Source: Sphingobacteriales bacterium (lineage in GTDB: Bacteria; Bacteroidota; Bacteroidia; Chitinophagales; Chitinophagaceae). From it: a stretch of 64,000 nucleotides of DNA. The notes under the pieces were generated by a model. It was given only the letters and a program-made list of their open reading frames with translations, had not been told where the DNA came from and searched no databases. The translations under genes were made by a program, and so were the position numbers. Where the stretch lies: the NCBI GenBank assembly GCA_016235125.1, contig JACRLZ010000001.1, positions 1 to 64,000 on the forward strand. Reading direction: 5' to 3'. Positions 35,802 through 44,455 of the stretch are shown here, in pieces; position 1 is the stretch's first letter; every line of letters starts with the position of its first letter.

Positions 35802-36887
35802 TTATTTTAGCCGTTCTATAAAGAATCTCTCAGCCAGCTTATTCAAATCCTCCACCACCATTTCCAGCAACGGAATACCATTTTTTATTCTCTCTTCCTC
35901 AAACTCCCTTTCCGGGTCGCCGGGCACCAATACTTTTTCCCGTCCATTAACTGGCTTCGCATTTCTAAAACCTTTTATCCAGTTATCCATATGCTGCTTA
36001 AATTCTTCAGCAGGACGAAAAGCATCTATCCTCATTGCTCCCAAAAAATGCCCAATACCTTTGCCCGGTTGTTGTGCAGGAATTGGAACATAAGCAGGAA
36101 AGGGCGGCACCCATGGCGCATAATTGGCGCCGCTTAACAAAGCAGAAAAAATATCAACGATAGCTCCCAATGCATAACCTTTATTCGAACCATGCTCCCT
36201 ATCACCACCCAGGGGAAGCAATGCTCCGCCTTTCTTTAAAATATTTGCATCAGTGGAGGGAAGGCCATCTTTATCCTGTACCCATCCTGACGGTGTGTCG
36301 GCATTTTTTCTTTGCAGGATTTCCAGTTTACCATTGGCGGCAGTTGTTGTTGCGAGGTCAGCCACAAATGCTGGCTCATTACCGGCAGGTGCTACTACAC
36401 AAATAGGATTTGTGCCAAGCATCTTGTCAATAGAAAAAGTGGGAGCCACCAGCGGACTGGCATTGGTCATAGCCATGCCGATCATATCATGCTCCAGCGC
36501 CATCATGGCATGATGCGCTGCAATACCAAAATGATTACTGTTCTGCACACTTACCCAACCGGTGCCAACGGCCTTTGCTTTTTCAATAGCGATTTGCATG
36601 GCAAACGGCGCTACCACCAAACCCAAACCACTATCACCATCCACTACGGCAGTGGAAGGAGTTTCATGAATTACTTTTATATCCGGTGTTGCATTCACCC
36701 GTTTCACTTCCCACAAACGAACATAACCGCTTAGTCTTGCCACGCCATGGGAATCTATTCCACGAAGATCAGCTGACAATAATGCTTTTGTTGCAGTGTC
36801 AGCATGTTCATCACTGCAGCCTATTTTTTGAAAAACAGATCTGGTGAAATTGAATAATTGCTGATAAGTAAATAGTTGTTCGGACAT
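35802..36887 (-). CDS. Ldh-family (malate/L-lactate-type) NAD(P)-dependent oxidoreductase
   Basis: This 361-residue protein belongs to the malate/L-sulfolactate/L-lactate dehydrogenase family (unrelated to classical Rossmann MDH). Signatures are ADLRGIDSHGVARLSGYV with the catalytic His, VQNSNHFGIAAHHAMMAL, FVADLATTTAANGKLE, and GGDREHGSNKGYALGAIVDIFSALLSGA. It reduces a 2-oxoacid; the substrate cannot be assigned from sequence. It is a single gene on the minus strand. Confidence 0.87.
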   Translation of the reverse strand: MSEQLFTYQQLFNFTRSVFQKIGCSDEHADTATKALLSADLRGIDSHGVARLSGYVRLWEVKRVNATPDIKVIHETPSTAVVDGDSGLGLVVAPFAMQIAIEKAKAVGTGWVSVQNSNHFGIAAHHAMMALEHDMIGMAMTNASPLVAPTFSIDKMLGTNPICVVAPAGNEPAFVADLATTTAANGKLEILQRKNADTPSGWVQDKDGLPSTDANILKKGGALLPLGGDREHGSNKGYALGAIVDIFSALLSGANYAPWVPPFPAYVPIPAQQPGKGIGHFLGAMRIDAFRPAEEFKQHMDNWIKGFRNAKPVNGREKVLVPGDPEREFEEERIKNGIPLLEMVVEDLNKLAERFFIERLK

Positions 36888-36932
36888 GTTTCAAAGATAA
36901 ACGATGAAGCTATCTCAAAAGGGAAAGAATTT

Positions 36933-37026
36933 AAACACAGAGTTACAGAGTGTTTTGAGTTTCACTGAGAAAGTATAACTGGGCATCAACGCTCCGTGTA
37001 GCTCTGTTTCTCCGTATCTCTGTGTT
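36933..37026. repeat. iterated-word hairpin (ACACAGAG family)
   Basis: The left arm (36933-36973) reads AAACACAGAGTTACAGAG and onward. The right arm (36992-37026) contains GCTCTGTTTCTCCGTATC and CTCTGTGTT. The arms consist of the words ACAGAG/CTCTGT and pair imperfectly across a short gap. Confidence 0.75.
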
Positions 37027-37070
37027 GGAAATACTTTTGGAAAAGCCTCTTCCTTATTATGTATAAGTGA

Positions 37071-37099
37071 CAAAAAAGCCCCGCTTTTCAGCGAGGCTA
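37071..37099 (-). terminator. terminator of ssb
   Basis: On the minus strand AGCCTCGCT pairs with AGCGGGGCT around GAAA, followed by TTTTTT. It lies about 60 bases after the ssb stop. Confidence 0.75.
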
Positions 37100-37120
37100 T
37101 ATCCTCAAAATCCATTTAAA

Positions 37121-37140
37121 CCTGCCTGCCGGCAGGCAGG
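37121..37140. repeat. perfect 20-bp REP palindrome
   Basis: CCTGCCTGCCGGCAGGCAGG is its own reverse complement. The same core bounds the 69-bp element at 8250-8318 and appears in variant form near 22812 and 28248. Confidence 0.85.
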
Positions 37141-37157
37141 TCATGAGAATCCCAGTT

Positions 37158-37589
37158 CTAAAACGGCAGATCATCCACCGGTTCAGTAATATCACCCGGC
37201 GAAGGAATATTAGCCGGTGAAGTATTAGCAGCGGGTTGCTGATAAGAACCGCCAGCACTGTCACCACGACCACCCAACAACTGCACTTCTCTTACACGAA
37301 GTGAAAGAGAAGAACCGGGTGTGCCATCATTGCGTTGAAAAGATCTTGCTTCGGGCTGTCCTTCCACATACACCTGCTTGCCTTTGGTGAGGTACTGTGC
37401 CACCGCTGTTCTGTCTGTCCAGTAGGCACAATCCACCCAGGTGGTTTTTTCCTGCTGGTTGCCCTGGCTGTCTTTGTACTTTTCAGTGTGTGCCACGGTG
37501 AAGTTGATAACATTTTTTCCATTGACTGTGTTGACCGTACAATCTTTCCCAAGATTCCCGATCACCTGCATTTTAATCATAGTGCTCAA
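37158..37589 (-). CDS. ssb: single-stranded DNA-binding protein
   Basis: This 143-residue protein has the SSB OB-fold: KMQVIGNLGKDCTVNTVNGKNVINFTVAH, TTWVDCAYWTDRTAVAQYLTKGKQVYVEGQPEAR, and LSLRVREVQLLGG. A disordered Gln/Pro/Gly linker leads to the acidic tip DDLPF, which recruits repair and replication partners. Length is typical. It could be the replicative SSB or an additional copy; only one is seen here. Confidence 0.93.
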   Translation of the reverse strand: MSTMIKMQVIGNLGKDCTVNTVNGKNVINFTVAHTEKYKDSQGNQQEKTTWVDCAYWTDRTAVAQYLTKGKQVYVEGQPEARSFQRNDGTPGSSLSLRVREVQLLGGRGDSAGGSYQQPAANTSPANIPSPGDITEPVDDLPF

Positions 37590-37687
37590 ATTTTAAGTTG
37601 ACGTAAATTGTTTGAACGGGCAATTTAAGATTATTTGTCAAGTCAGCAGTCAATAAAAAATATCTGGCAGAGAAATGTGAATAATTA

Positions 37688-40261
37688 TTACTCTGTTCTC
37701 CCACTCGCCGCATCAATGATCCTTCCGAAGAAAATTGCATTCATAAACAATTTTGTTCCGCCCAACCAGAAAGCCCGGAAGTTGGGATTATCTGCAATAT
37801 TTATCACCCGGCCATTACCAACCGTATTGACCACAACAGCAGCGGAATTTTTAATTGCATCTCCATTCTGTTTGCTCACCCATCCGCTCTGCAAAGGATT
37901 GTTTCCATAATAAAACGGAGTGGCATAAGGGTTCTTGCTTTTCTCCATAAAAACTTTATTGCCTTTGAAAAGACTTATCGTTTTCTGATTATACCCATAC
38001 GCCAGCGGATGAGCAAGATCTGCATCAGCGCCAAATATGGCCCCCTGTATCTGCTGTGCCCCGTCAATCTGTTCCCGGTCGGTATAGGATAATCTTGAGG
38101 CGCTGTCAACTGCTGAAGCAGCTTTTTTAAACTTCACATCTGTGATACCGTTTTGCGAAGCCCAGCTCACTGCTTCTTCGGTTAAGATCAATGTTCCTCC
38201 GGTCTGCACCCATGTTTTCAGTTTGTCTTTATTCAGATCGGGATATGTTCCGCCGACCATGATGATCGTATTGTATTTATTCAACTCAATACGATTGAAA
38301 ACAGTTGCTTCAAGATGTGTGGAAGGGATATTCATTCTCTGATCAAGCAAATGCCATACTTCGCCTGCATCAGTGGCATTCACGCCGGGACCAACTATCA
38401 TGGCAATGGACGGTTTGCTGACCGGAATGAATTTGCCCGAACCTAAATCTATTCCCGAAACAGAATTGCCGGTTCCCATGCTATAGGTTTTTATTCCGTA
38501 ACGGGCAGTAAGGTCTGACAACTGCTTAAAAATTTCATCACCGGATTTGGATTGCATGGAAACGGGAATCAGCAAAGTACCTGCATTAAATTTCTTGTTA
38601 CCAGATGCATATATCTCAAAGTTGCCTGTCGCTACTTTTACTGAAATACCCGCATTCAGCAATTGATATAATGCAAGCGGGGAATTATAATCATCCCATT
38701 CAACCAGGTATCCATAATCAGATTTTGCGCCATAAAATGTTCCGACCGTTTCTGAAACCATCTCCACTTTTTTTCCTAATGTCATTGCCGGCTGATTAGC
38801 AAAACTTTTATACGGCAATCCGAAAGCCAGTGGCAGGTTCCATGCGGTGATGTCATAAAAAATGCTGTCTTTATAAACAGGTATGTTTTCGAATATGGCT
38901 TTGATAACTGTGCTTTGCGGCTGATTCAGCGATACAGTAAATGCTTTCCCCTTTTCAAACCCGATAGCCATCGGGTCAGTATCCTTCCAATTATCAGGCA
39001 ACTCCCGGACTTCGATCTGGTGTCGTAAAAGCATCTGTACAAACAAATTTGTTTTTGTTTCATCATTTTTATCGCCGAAGACATATCCGGCAACCGGGTT
39101 CAACGATTGTGATACAGCCTTTTTATAAAACTCCCTTTGCCAGTCCAGGAATTCTTTCCGCAACGTCTTTGCTCCTTCCAATGTTGATAAAGCCGTTACA
39201 AACTGATTTCGTATGGTAAAAGGAAAACTCAGCAATCCATTCGATGTTTGTTGTAGGTGACCTCTTGATGATGCCTGTTCAAATAAAATTCCGATTGCGC
39301 CGTTGATGTCAGGGTAAGTAGAGCCTTTGCCATAATAAAAATCATCATAGTTTTCTTTGGTGAAATATAAAGAGCCGATACTGTCGAGGTAATGAGCATG
39401 AAATTTTCCCAGTTTCGCTGTCAGTTCCTGGTTTTTTTCCGATGTCAATGGATTCACCCTTGAGGGAACACCCGGTTGAAAAAAGAATGTGGCATTGCTT
39501 CCCTGCTCATGATGATCAGTAAGGATATTCGGTTTCCAGAGATGAAACCATTTCAAACGATTCTGGCTTTCTACATGCACAGCCGATAGCCAGTCACGGT
39601 TCAGATCAAACCAGTAATGATTAAATCTTCCACCCGGCCACACTTCATTAAACTCTCTTGAATTGGGATCACTCACCAGATTTTTACTCTTATGCTGATT
39701 GGCCCATGTAGAAAACCGTTGCAATCCGTCAGGATTAAATGACGGATCAAAAAGAATAACAACATTATCCAGCAATTCATCAATTTGTTTTCCCTGAGCC
39801 GCTGCCAGATAATAAGCGCTGAGCAATGATGCATTCGCCCCGCTGGGTTCATTGCCATGAATGGAATGACCAATCCAGGCAACAATCGGCATGTTGTCTA
39901 TATTAACCGAAGCAGATCTGTTCGGATCGCTTAATAATAAATGCTGCTGCCTTATTTCTTCCAGCCGTTGATGATTTTTTGGGGAAGTGATGATGAGTAA
40001 TAACTGCGCCCTGCCCTCGTAGGTAAAGCCCATTGTTTCCAGCTTGATCCTTTCCGGCGCAGCAGCCGCCACTGCTTTCATATAATTCACTAAGCGGTCA
40101 TGAGTGATATGCCACTCTCCCACTTCGTGGTAAATAATGTCTTTGGGTTTGGGGATGGCGGGATTGTAGCTCACATTATCCGGCAGGTAGTATTTCAAGT
40201 CCTGTGCCTTAATGCTGAATGCGGAAAGCAGCAGGCTGAATACAAGAAAATATTTTCTCAT
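37688..40261 (-). CDS. exported M14-family zinc carboxypeptidase with C-terminal glutamine-amidotransferase-like domain
   Basis: This 857-residue protein has a signal peptide (MRKYFLVFSLLLSAFSIKA). The M14 domain (about residues 40-400) shows the zinc ligands in GHSIHGNEPSGANASLL (HxxE), FNPDGLQRFSTW, WFDLNRDWL, and TDHHEQG with the third ligand. The C-terminal half includes MIVGPGVNATDAGEVWHLLDQ and IMVGGTYPDL, like class I amidotransferase folds without an obvious catalytic triad. It acts in the periplasm or outside the cell on peptides. A smaller M14 paralogue is encoded at 57789-59585. Confidence 0.88.
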   Translation of the reverse strand: MRKYFLVFSLLLSAFSIKAQDLKYYLPDNVSYNPAIPKPKDIIYHEVGEWHITHDRLVNYMKAVAAAAPERIKLETMGFTYEGRAQLLLIITSPKNHQRLEEIRQQHLLLSDPNRSASVNIDNMPIVAWIGHSIHGNEPSGANASLLSAYYLAAAQGKQIDELLDNVVILFDPSFNPDGLQRFSTWANQHKSKNLVSDPNSREFNEVWPGGRFNHYWFDLNRDWLSAVHVESQNRLKWFHLWKPNILTDHHEQGSNATFFFQPGVPSRVNPLTSEKNQELTAKLGKFHAHYLDSIGSLYFTKENYDDFYYGKGSTYPDINGAIGILFEQASSRGHLQQTSNGLLSFPFTIRNQFVTALSTLEGAKTLRKEFLDWQREFYKKAVSQSLNPVAGYVFGDKNDETKTNLFVQMLLRHQIEVRELPDNWKDTDPMAIGFEKGKAFTVSLNQPQSTVIKAIFENIPVYKDSIFYDITAWNLPLAFGLPYKSFANQPAMTLGKKVEMVSETVGTFYGAKSDYGYLVEWDDYNSPLALYQLLNAGISVKVATGNFEIYASGNKKFNAGTLLIPVSMQSKSGDEIFKQLSDLTARYGIKTYSMGTGNSVSGIDLGSGKFIPVSKPSIAMIVGPGVNATDAGEVWHLLDQRMNIPSTHLEATVFNRIELNKYNTIIMVGGTYPDLNKDKLKTWVQTGGTLILTEEAVSWASQNGITDVKFKKAASAVDSASRLSYTDREQIDGAQQIQGAIFGADADLAHPLAYGYNQKTISLFKGNKVFMEKSKNPYATPFYYGNNPLQSGWVSKQNGDAIKNSAAVVVNTVGNGRVINIADNPNFRAFWLGGTKLFMNAIFFGRIIDAASGRTE

Positions 40262-40348
40262 GTGGCAGTTTTATTAAACCGGAAATTACAGAATTGCCGG
40301 TAACTGTTTGTTTTATTGTAATAAAACACCAATTTGGTATTTTCAGGT

Positions 40349-41578
40349 ATGCAAACTGTAATATTAAAACCGCTGCAGCACCGGGAACAGGAATGTATCG
40401 GAATTTATTTTGAGAATGATCCCAAACTCAACGGCGCTATACAAAAAAATGCAAAAGCAAAATGGAGCCAGACAAAAAAGGCCTGGTATGTTCCATTAAG
40501 TAAAGAGAATTACAATAAACTTTTCTTTGCCCTTAAAGGGCTTGCCGGAATTGAGCATTCTGCCCTGCATCAATACCTGGCTGAAAAGAAAAAACAGGTT
40601 TCGGCAAAACCGCTACCCGTTGCAGCCTCTATACCCGCAAATAAGCATAGTATTCCTGCTCCCTGGATAAACCAGCGGGTAATATTATATAAGAAAGAAA
40701 AGATAAGGCCGGTGAATGCCCATGTACTTCCGGCCATGCAGCAACACCTGAAACTAAAAGCATACAGTCCCTCTACAGCAAAGACCTACCTGAATGAAAT
40801 GGCCCAGCTGCTGCAAACTATAAAAGATATACCCGCTGATGGGCTGACGCAGGAGCTGCTTAAACGCTACCTGGTTTACTGTTATGAAAAACTGAAACTG
40901 AAAGAAAACACACTTCATAGCAGAATTAATGCCATGAAGTTTTATTATGAGAAAGTTTTAAACAGGGAAAAATTTTTCTGGGAGATACCAAGGCCGAAGA
41001 AGCCCTTACAACTGCCTAAACTCCTTAATGAAAATGAACTGGCAAAACTTTTTAACGCCCTGACCAACAAGAAACATAAGGCTATGCTGTTTACCGTATA
41101 CAGCGCAGGGTTAAGAGTAAGTGAACTGGTAAACTTAAAAATTGCCGATATTGACAGTAAACGAATGCAGATATTTATTGAAAGGGCAAAGGGTAAAAAG
41201 GACAGGGTAGTAAACCTGAGTCCGGTACTGCTTGATATTCTCAGAAGCTATATTAAGGACTATAAGCCAAAGCCCAAACACTATCTTTTCGAATCTGAGC
41301 AAACCCTGACCGCCTACCCTACAAGAACTGTGCAGCAAATATTTGGCAATGCAAAGTATAAGGCAGGAATCAGAAAGGAAGTGGGGATTCACAGCCTCAG
41401 ACATAGCTTTGCCACACACCTGTTGGATAAGGGAACCGATATCAGGTATATAAAAGACCTGCTGGGTCATTTTAATATAAAAACCACGGAGCGATACCTT
41501 CATGTAAGCAAAAGACAACTTGTTAATATTATCAGTCCGTTCGACGATTTATGGAAGAAAAGTTCTATTGACTGGTAA
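40349..41578 (+). CDS. tyrosine recombinase at the head of the cassette array
   Basis: The start is ATG 40349 (MQTVILKPLQHREQECIG); the TTG-start frame adds five residues. The 409-residue protein has an unusual N-terminal domain (1-75, with KAKWSQTKKAWYVPLSKENYNKLFFAL) that I do not recognise from Xer. A SAM-like core-binding domain follows (about 125-210), then the catalytic domain with Arg256 (SAGLRVSEL), a Lys around 281-283, His348-x-x-Arg351 (HSLRHSFATHLL), His374 and Tyr383 (TTERYLHVS). The IntI-specific extra helix before HxxR is absent, so it is not a classical integron integrase. Two cassette-like units follow on the same strand, which suggests it acts on their ends. Confidence 0.88.
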   Translation: MQTVILKPLQHREQECIGIYFENDPKLNGAIQKNAKAKWSQTKKAWYVPLSKENYNKLFFALKGLAGIEHSALHQYLAEKKKQVSAKPLPVAASIPANKHSIPAPWINQRVILYKKEKIRPVNAHVLPAMQQHLKLKAYSPSTAKTYLNEMAQLLQTIKDIPADGLTQELLKRYLVYCYEKLKLKENTLHSRINAMKFYYEKVLNREKFFWEIPRPKKPLQLPKLLNENELAKLFNALTNKKHKAMLFTVYSAGLRVSELVNLKIADIDSKRMQIFIERAKGKKDRVVNLSPVLLDILRSYIKDYKPKPKHYLFESEQTLTAYPTRTVQQIFGNAKYKAGIRKEVGIHSLRHSFATHLLDKGTDIRYIKDLLGHFNIKTTERYLHVSKRQLVNIISPFDDLWKKSSIDW

Positions 41579-41659
41579 AACGGATTGTACTAACGACAAT
41601 ACAAAATATATAACATCAACTCTTTGATTTTCAGATAGGATTTTTTTTTGAAGGTTGCG

Positions 41660-41856
41660 CCTTATAACATAAATTTATGCGATGGACAGAAATGGCCGCA
41701 TTGCACACTCCGCATTTTCTTTGCACAGCAATGGCGGCCACGAAACACCGCCTTTGAATTTCTTTTTATTTAAATCATTCCATTACCTCTTTGTAAATTC
41801 TTTACTCCAGCAAAGGCTTAGACAAAACTGCACCAAGCCCCGATCCGTTATATGCA
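41660..41856 (+). repeat. cassette-boundary site 1 (attI- or attC-like), next to the recombinase gene
   Basis: The site starts with CCTTATAACAT (41660-41670) and ends with GTTATATGCA (41847-41856). The outer arms share only TATAAC/GTTATA. Inside, TGGCCGCATTGC pairs with GCAATGGCGGCCA (about 41693-41734). It occupies the 278-base gap between the recombinase gene and the first cassette gene. I see no ORF in it. Confidence 0.5.
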
Positions 41857-42697
41857 ATGCTAATGAGACTGTATCTATTCATATTGATTTGCATCTTTAG
41901 TTATTCTTCTTTTGGACAAAATTGTTCAGACATACAAACTATTTTGCAAAAGAAATACCCTGAGAACATAGTAAATAATGAGGACTATATATTTTATAAA
42001 GACAAGTCAAATTTTGAAAAGCTTGTCCACCCAACTATAAAACAATATTTCCCTAATTATGAATTGTATGCTGTTGACATGACTTTCAAACTACGACCTG
42101 ATTGGAAATGCCGTTGTGTTATATTTTTTGACAGCACCAAAAATGATTTTATTCTTCAAGAGCCGCTTTCTATGAACGGAATTGGCAACAGGCTAACTTC
42201 AATACTTAAAAACTTGACATTTATGGACACATCATCGCTTTATAATTTCATTGACAGTTTTCATCAAATTCGACAAATTGGTTCTCAATATAAATTCATC
42301 AAAAGAAGCACAACTGATTCACTTCTTGCATACTATGTAGTTAGGTTTGAGGACCAAGATTATATTACAAGACCATACAAGGAGACAGTTCAAACTAAAT
42401 TTGACAAATCCCAAATAATGGGAAATTTTTACATTAAACTTGAGAACAATAAAATTAAGGACTACATTGAAATAAGTCCAAACCAAAGCCTCAAATAAGC
42501 ACTGCATATAACATTGGTATTGCCAATAGTGGGGCTTGACTTTGTAACAATCAGCAGCGGTAATTCTGTTGTACTGTGGTTCGGGGCTTGACGAATAAAG
42601 CCCAGCTTTAGTTCTTATTATTTAACTTTATCAAAAAGCCAGGCAGCAGTTCCGGCGGACGAATATAAAATTCCCCACCATCGGCAATACCTGCTCG
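41848..42697 (+). mobile_element. cassette unit 1
   Basis: By analogy with integron cassettes, the unit runs from TTATATGCA after the left G to the G before the next TTATGCGCA. Its left end GTTATATGCA (41847-41856) is the exact reverse complement of TGCATATAAC (42503-42512), which lies 5 bases after the stop codon of its single gene. The rest is the long paired site 2. Recombination polarity and exact cleavage points are inferred. Confidence 0.6.
41857..42498 (+). CDS. cassette gene 1, exported protein of unknown function
   Basis: This 213-residue protein starts at ATG 41857 or at ATG 41863 (MRLYLFILICIFSYSSFGQ, a clean signal peptide). The start codon immediately follows the left boundary box of the unit. 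The mature protein is AT-rich in coding and shows no recognised domain. It has TFKLRPDWKCRCVIFFDS, with two Cys, and a lysine-rich end. The stop lies 5 bases before the right boundary box. The function is unknown; the setting makes it a cassette passenger gene. Confidence 0.7.
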   Translation: MLMRLYLFILICIFSYSSFGQNCSDIQTILQKKYPENIVNNEDYIFYKDKSNFEKLVHPTIKQYFPNYELYAVDMTFKLRPDWKCRCVIFFDSTKNDFILQEPLSMNGIGNRLTSILKNLTFMDTSSLYNFIDSFHQIRQIGSQYKFIKRSTTDSLLAYYVVRFEDQDYITRPYKETVQTKFDKSQIMGNFYIKLENNKIKDYIEISPNQSLK

Positions 42698-42706
42698 TTA
42701 TGCGCA
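42503..42706 (+). repeat. cassette-boundary site 2, long attC-like inverted structure
   Basis: The left half has TGCATATAACATT, then GGTATTGCCAATAGTGGGG (42515-42533). The right half has CCCCACCATCGGCAATACC (42673-42691), then GTTATGCGCA (42697-42706). The 19-base inner arms pair with two mismatches and the outer arms share the ATAAC/GTTAT box. The centre (about 135 bases) holds two copies of GGGGCTTGAC (42531-42540, 42583-42592) and a GGGCTT/AAGCCC hairpin. There is no gene. This is the architecture of an attC site, longer than most. Confidence 0.65.
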
Positions 42707-43222
42707 ATCAGATGTCGAATTCTTTAAAGTTGACGATTGTTTTTCTGGTATTAGCGGCCAGTTCTACTGCCCAAAAAAGACACTTTGGAAATTACTTTAA
42801 CAAGTGGCGATATTGGGGGCCGATGTTTGTATTAAAAGCCGATTCAACCTTTGAATATAAAGAAAGGACAAATGCAGGCACCGTTACTATAACAGAGCCT
42901 GCTCAGTATGGTACAATCTCAAGGACAACCGACAGCTACGTTTTTTCTGATTCCAGTTACGGAACGTACAGCATTATTAATGACACTATCTTTTTAAAAT
43001 ATTCGACAGAAGAAGTTAAAGGTGATTTTAATGGCTTCAATATCAGACCCAAAAAGCTGTATTGGAAAAGCAAAGCACTATATTACATACAGCCGCATAC
43101 AGGGGCTGTGCTGAAACAAAAGGAATATTATATGACCTGGAGTAAATGGAAAGCTCCTAACCTTTCAAAGTTTGACGAGACATATCCTCAAAGAGCAAAG
43201 TTGGACTGACAATGCGCATAAC
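42698..43222 (+). mobile_element. cassette unit 2 (gene part)
   Basis: GTTATGCGCA (42697-42706) is the exact reverse complement of TGCGCATAAC (43213-43222), which begins 4 bases after the gene stop and is followed by ATTCGG. The rest of this unit (its attC-like site 3) has been split by the IS110 element. Confidence 0.6.
42700..43209 (+). CDS. cassette gene 2, exported protein of unknown function
   Basis: The frame opens with ATG 42700, which lies inside the boundary box GTTATGCGCA. A second ATG at 42712 gives MSNSLKLTIVFLVLAASSTAQ, a signal peptide. The 165-169 residue protein is beta-rich with many aromatic residues (FGNYFNKWRYWGPMFVLKADSTFEYKE, KLYWKSKALYYIQPH). No known domain is recognised; the pattern resembles a small periplasmic lipocalin-like or copper-resistance-NlpE-like fold only loosely. 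The stop lies 4 bases before the right boundary box. Confidence 0.7.
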   Translation: MRNQMSNSLKLTIVFLVLAASSTAQKRHFGNYFNKWRYWGPMFVLKADSTFEYKERTNAGTVTITEPAQYGTISRTTDSYVFSDSSYGTYSIINDTIFLKYSTEEVKGDFNGFNIRPKKLYWKSKALYYIQPHTGAVLKQKEYYMTWSKWKAPNLSKFDETYPQRAKLD

Positions 43223-43258
43223 ATTCGGTTTGCTGAATTCTATGGTTAAATCAAATTT

Positions 43259-44201
43259 TCAAGCTGCTTTTCTTTGATACTCTTTTTTAAATTCTTCATT
43301 TCTTTTTACTACCGAAAAGATCCGGCAAATCAGTTTGAAACGGACCGCATTTAGTACACTCATTGGTTTTTTGGTGCAGCAACATCTTCATTTTCCGGTT
43401 AGCCAGAAAATGTACTTTGGTTTTACCACGAATACTGCTGCCTGATGTATGCTCAAAAGGGGCACAACCGCTATAGCAGGCAAACTCCCGGGCGGTAGCA
43501 AAACTTTCCATGCCCCGGCTCACAATCAGTAAATAGGCTGCCGTTTGCTGACCAATACCAGGAACTGACTGAATGAGTTTTGACTTACGTTGCAATTCAT
43601 CATCGGCCTGTAAACATTCCATGATCGACTTGTCTGCAACCTTGATTTGCAATGCAAGGCTTTTAAGCAACCCTTCATTTTGCTTTTGTATATCCTTCAC
43701 CAGCTCTTTAGGATAGCCTTTCATGCTTTGGTTGCCTACCAGCAGTTGGCTGTGCATGCTGACCAGCCTTTCTCTTTGAGAAAACAATGCTTTCAATCTC
43801 AGCAAAGTCACAGAAGGAAGTACATACTGTTTTAGTTTGTCGAAGAAACGATAAGCGTACCGGGCAATAACCTGGCAATCCGCTTTATCAGTTTTGCCCC
43901 GCACTACTCCCATGCTTCGTTTGATCTGTAAGGCATTCTCCAGCGATTGCCAAATACCTTTCTCCTGCAAAAAGCAGTTCAGTTCCAAACTATACATCCC
44001 GGTGTTTTCCATACAGGCACGCCAGTCTTCTATAGATATGCCTTCACATTTTTGTTTTAGCCACTTCAATAATTGAAGAAAGCCTTTTGTACTGTTGGAA
44101 AATTGCTGGTAATGAATGTCAGTAATGGCAGAAGAAGTAAAAATGCTTACATCCAGCGTGGCTTTTGAAATGTCAATGCCAATGAATAGATAGCTTTTCA
44201 T
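43259..44201 (-). pseudogene. IS110-family DEDD transposase with internal deletion and frameshift
   Basis: The intact-looking ORF (43296-44201, 301 residues) has the N-terminal RuvC-like domain FIGIDISKATLDVSI, ACMENTGMYSLEL and KTDKADCQVIARYA (D, E, D, D), then the Tnp20-type IQSVPGIGQQTAAYLLIVS and YSGCAPFEHTSGSSIRGK. After LANRKMKMLLHQ the frame leaves the family pattern. The normal ending MSVLNAVRFKLICRIFSVVK, then NEEFKKEYQRKAA and a stop at 43259, is in another frame. About 25-30 family residues between them are missing. The protein is therefore probably inactive. Confidence 0.82.
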
Positions 44202-44455
44202 AACTTAGTGTTTAGAGTTAATAACTAATACCCTTAACAGGCATGATAGCCTACAATTCTATCTGGTTCTGTTAACTCTGAGAGGCGGGGAAGGAACTCA
44301 TTCAGAAAATAAGTCGTAAGCTTAGCTATGCTGATAGGTCTCCTTCTCTGCCTTCAGTAAATTAATAAGAATTAGCCGATGTAAACCTAAGGGCTATGCT
44401 GGCTGACGAATATATTCTCAGCTTCATATCGCTATCAGCCCATATCCGGCTGACG
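44202..44455 (-). other. noncoding end of the IS110 element, candidate bridge RNA region
   Basis: This is the stretch upstream of the transposase start and lacks an ORF. In IS110-group elements this end encodes the bridge RNA that pairs with target and donor DNA. It contains several self-complementary segments (for example GTTAACTCTGAG near 44270 with nearby GTTAATAAC words). I infer the role from family knowledge; loops and guides are not assigned. Confidence 0.4.

Larger units (their letters stand above)
43244..44455 (-). mobile_element. IS110-family insertion sequence, decayed
   Basis: The element carries a minus-strand DEDD transposase remnant and a roughly 250-base noncoding end. GAATTCTAT occurs on both sides (43235-43243 and 44456-44464) and marks the probable junctions. 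With one copy removed the flanks join as a GCTGA...TCAGC palindrome, so it inserted into a hairpin. The exact ends are inferred. Confidence 0.6.

Noticed and set aside
40349..41578. Classical integron integrase (intI)
   Set aside because: The extra helix that marks IntI between the Lys region and HxxR is absent, and the gene points toward the cassettes rather than away from them.
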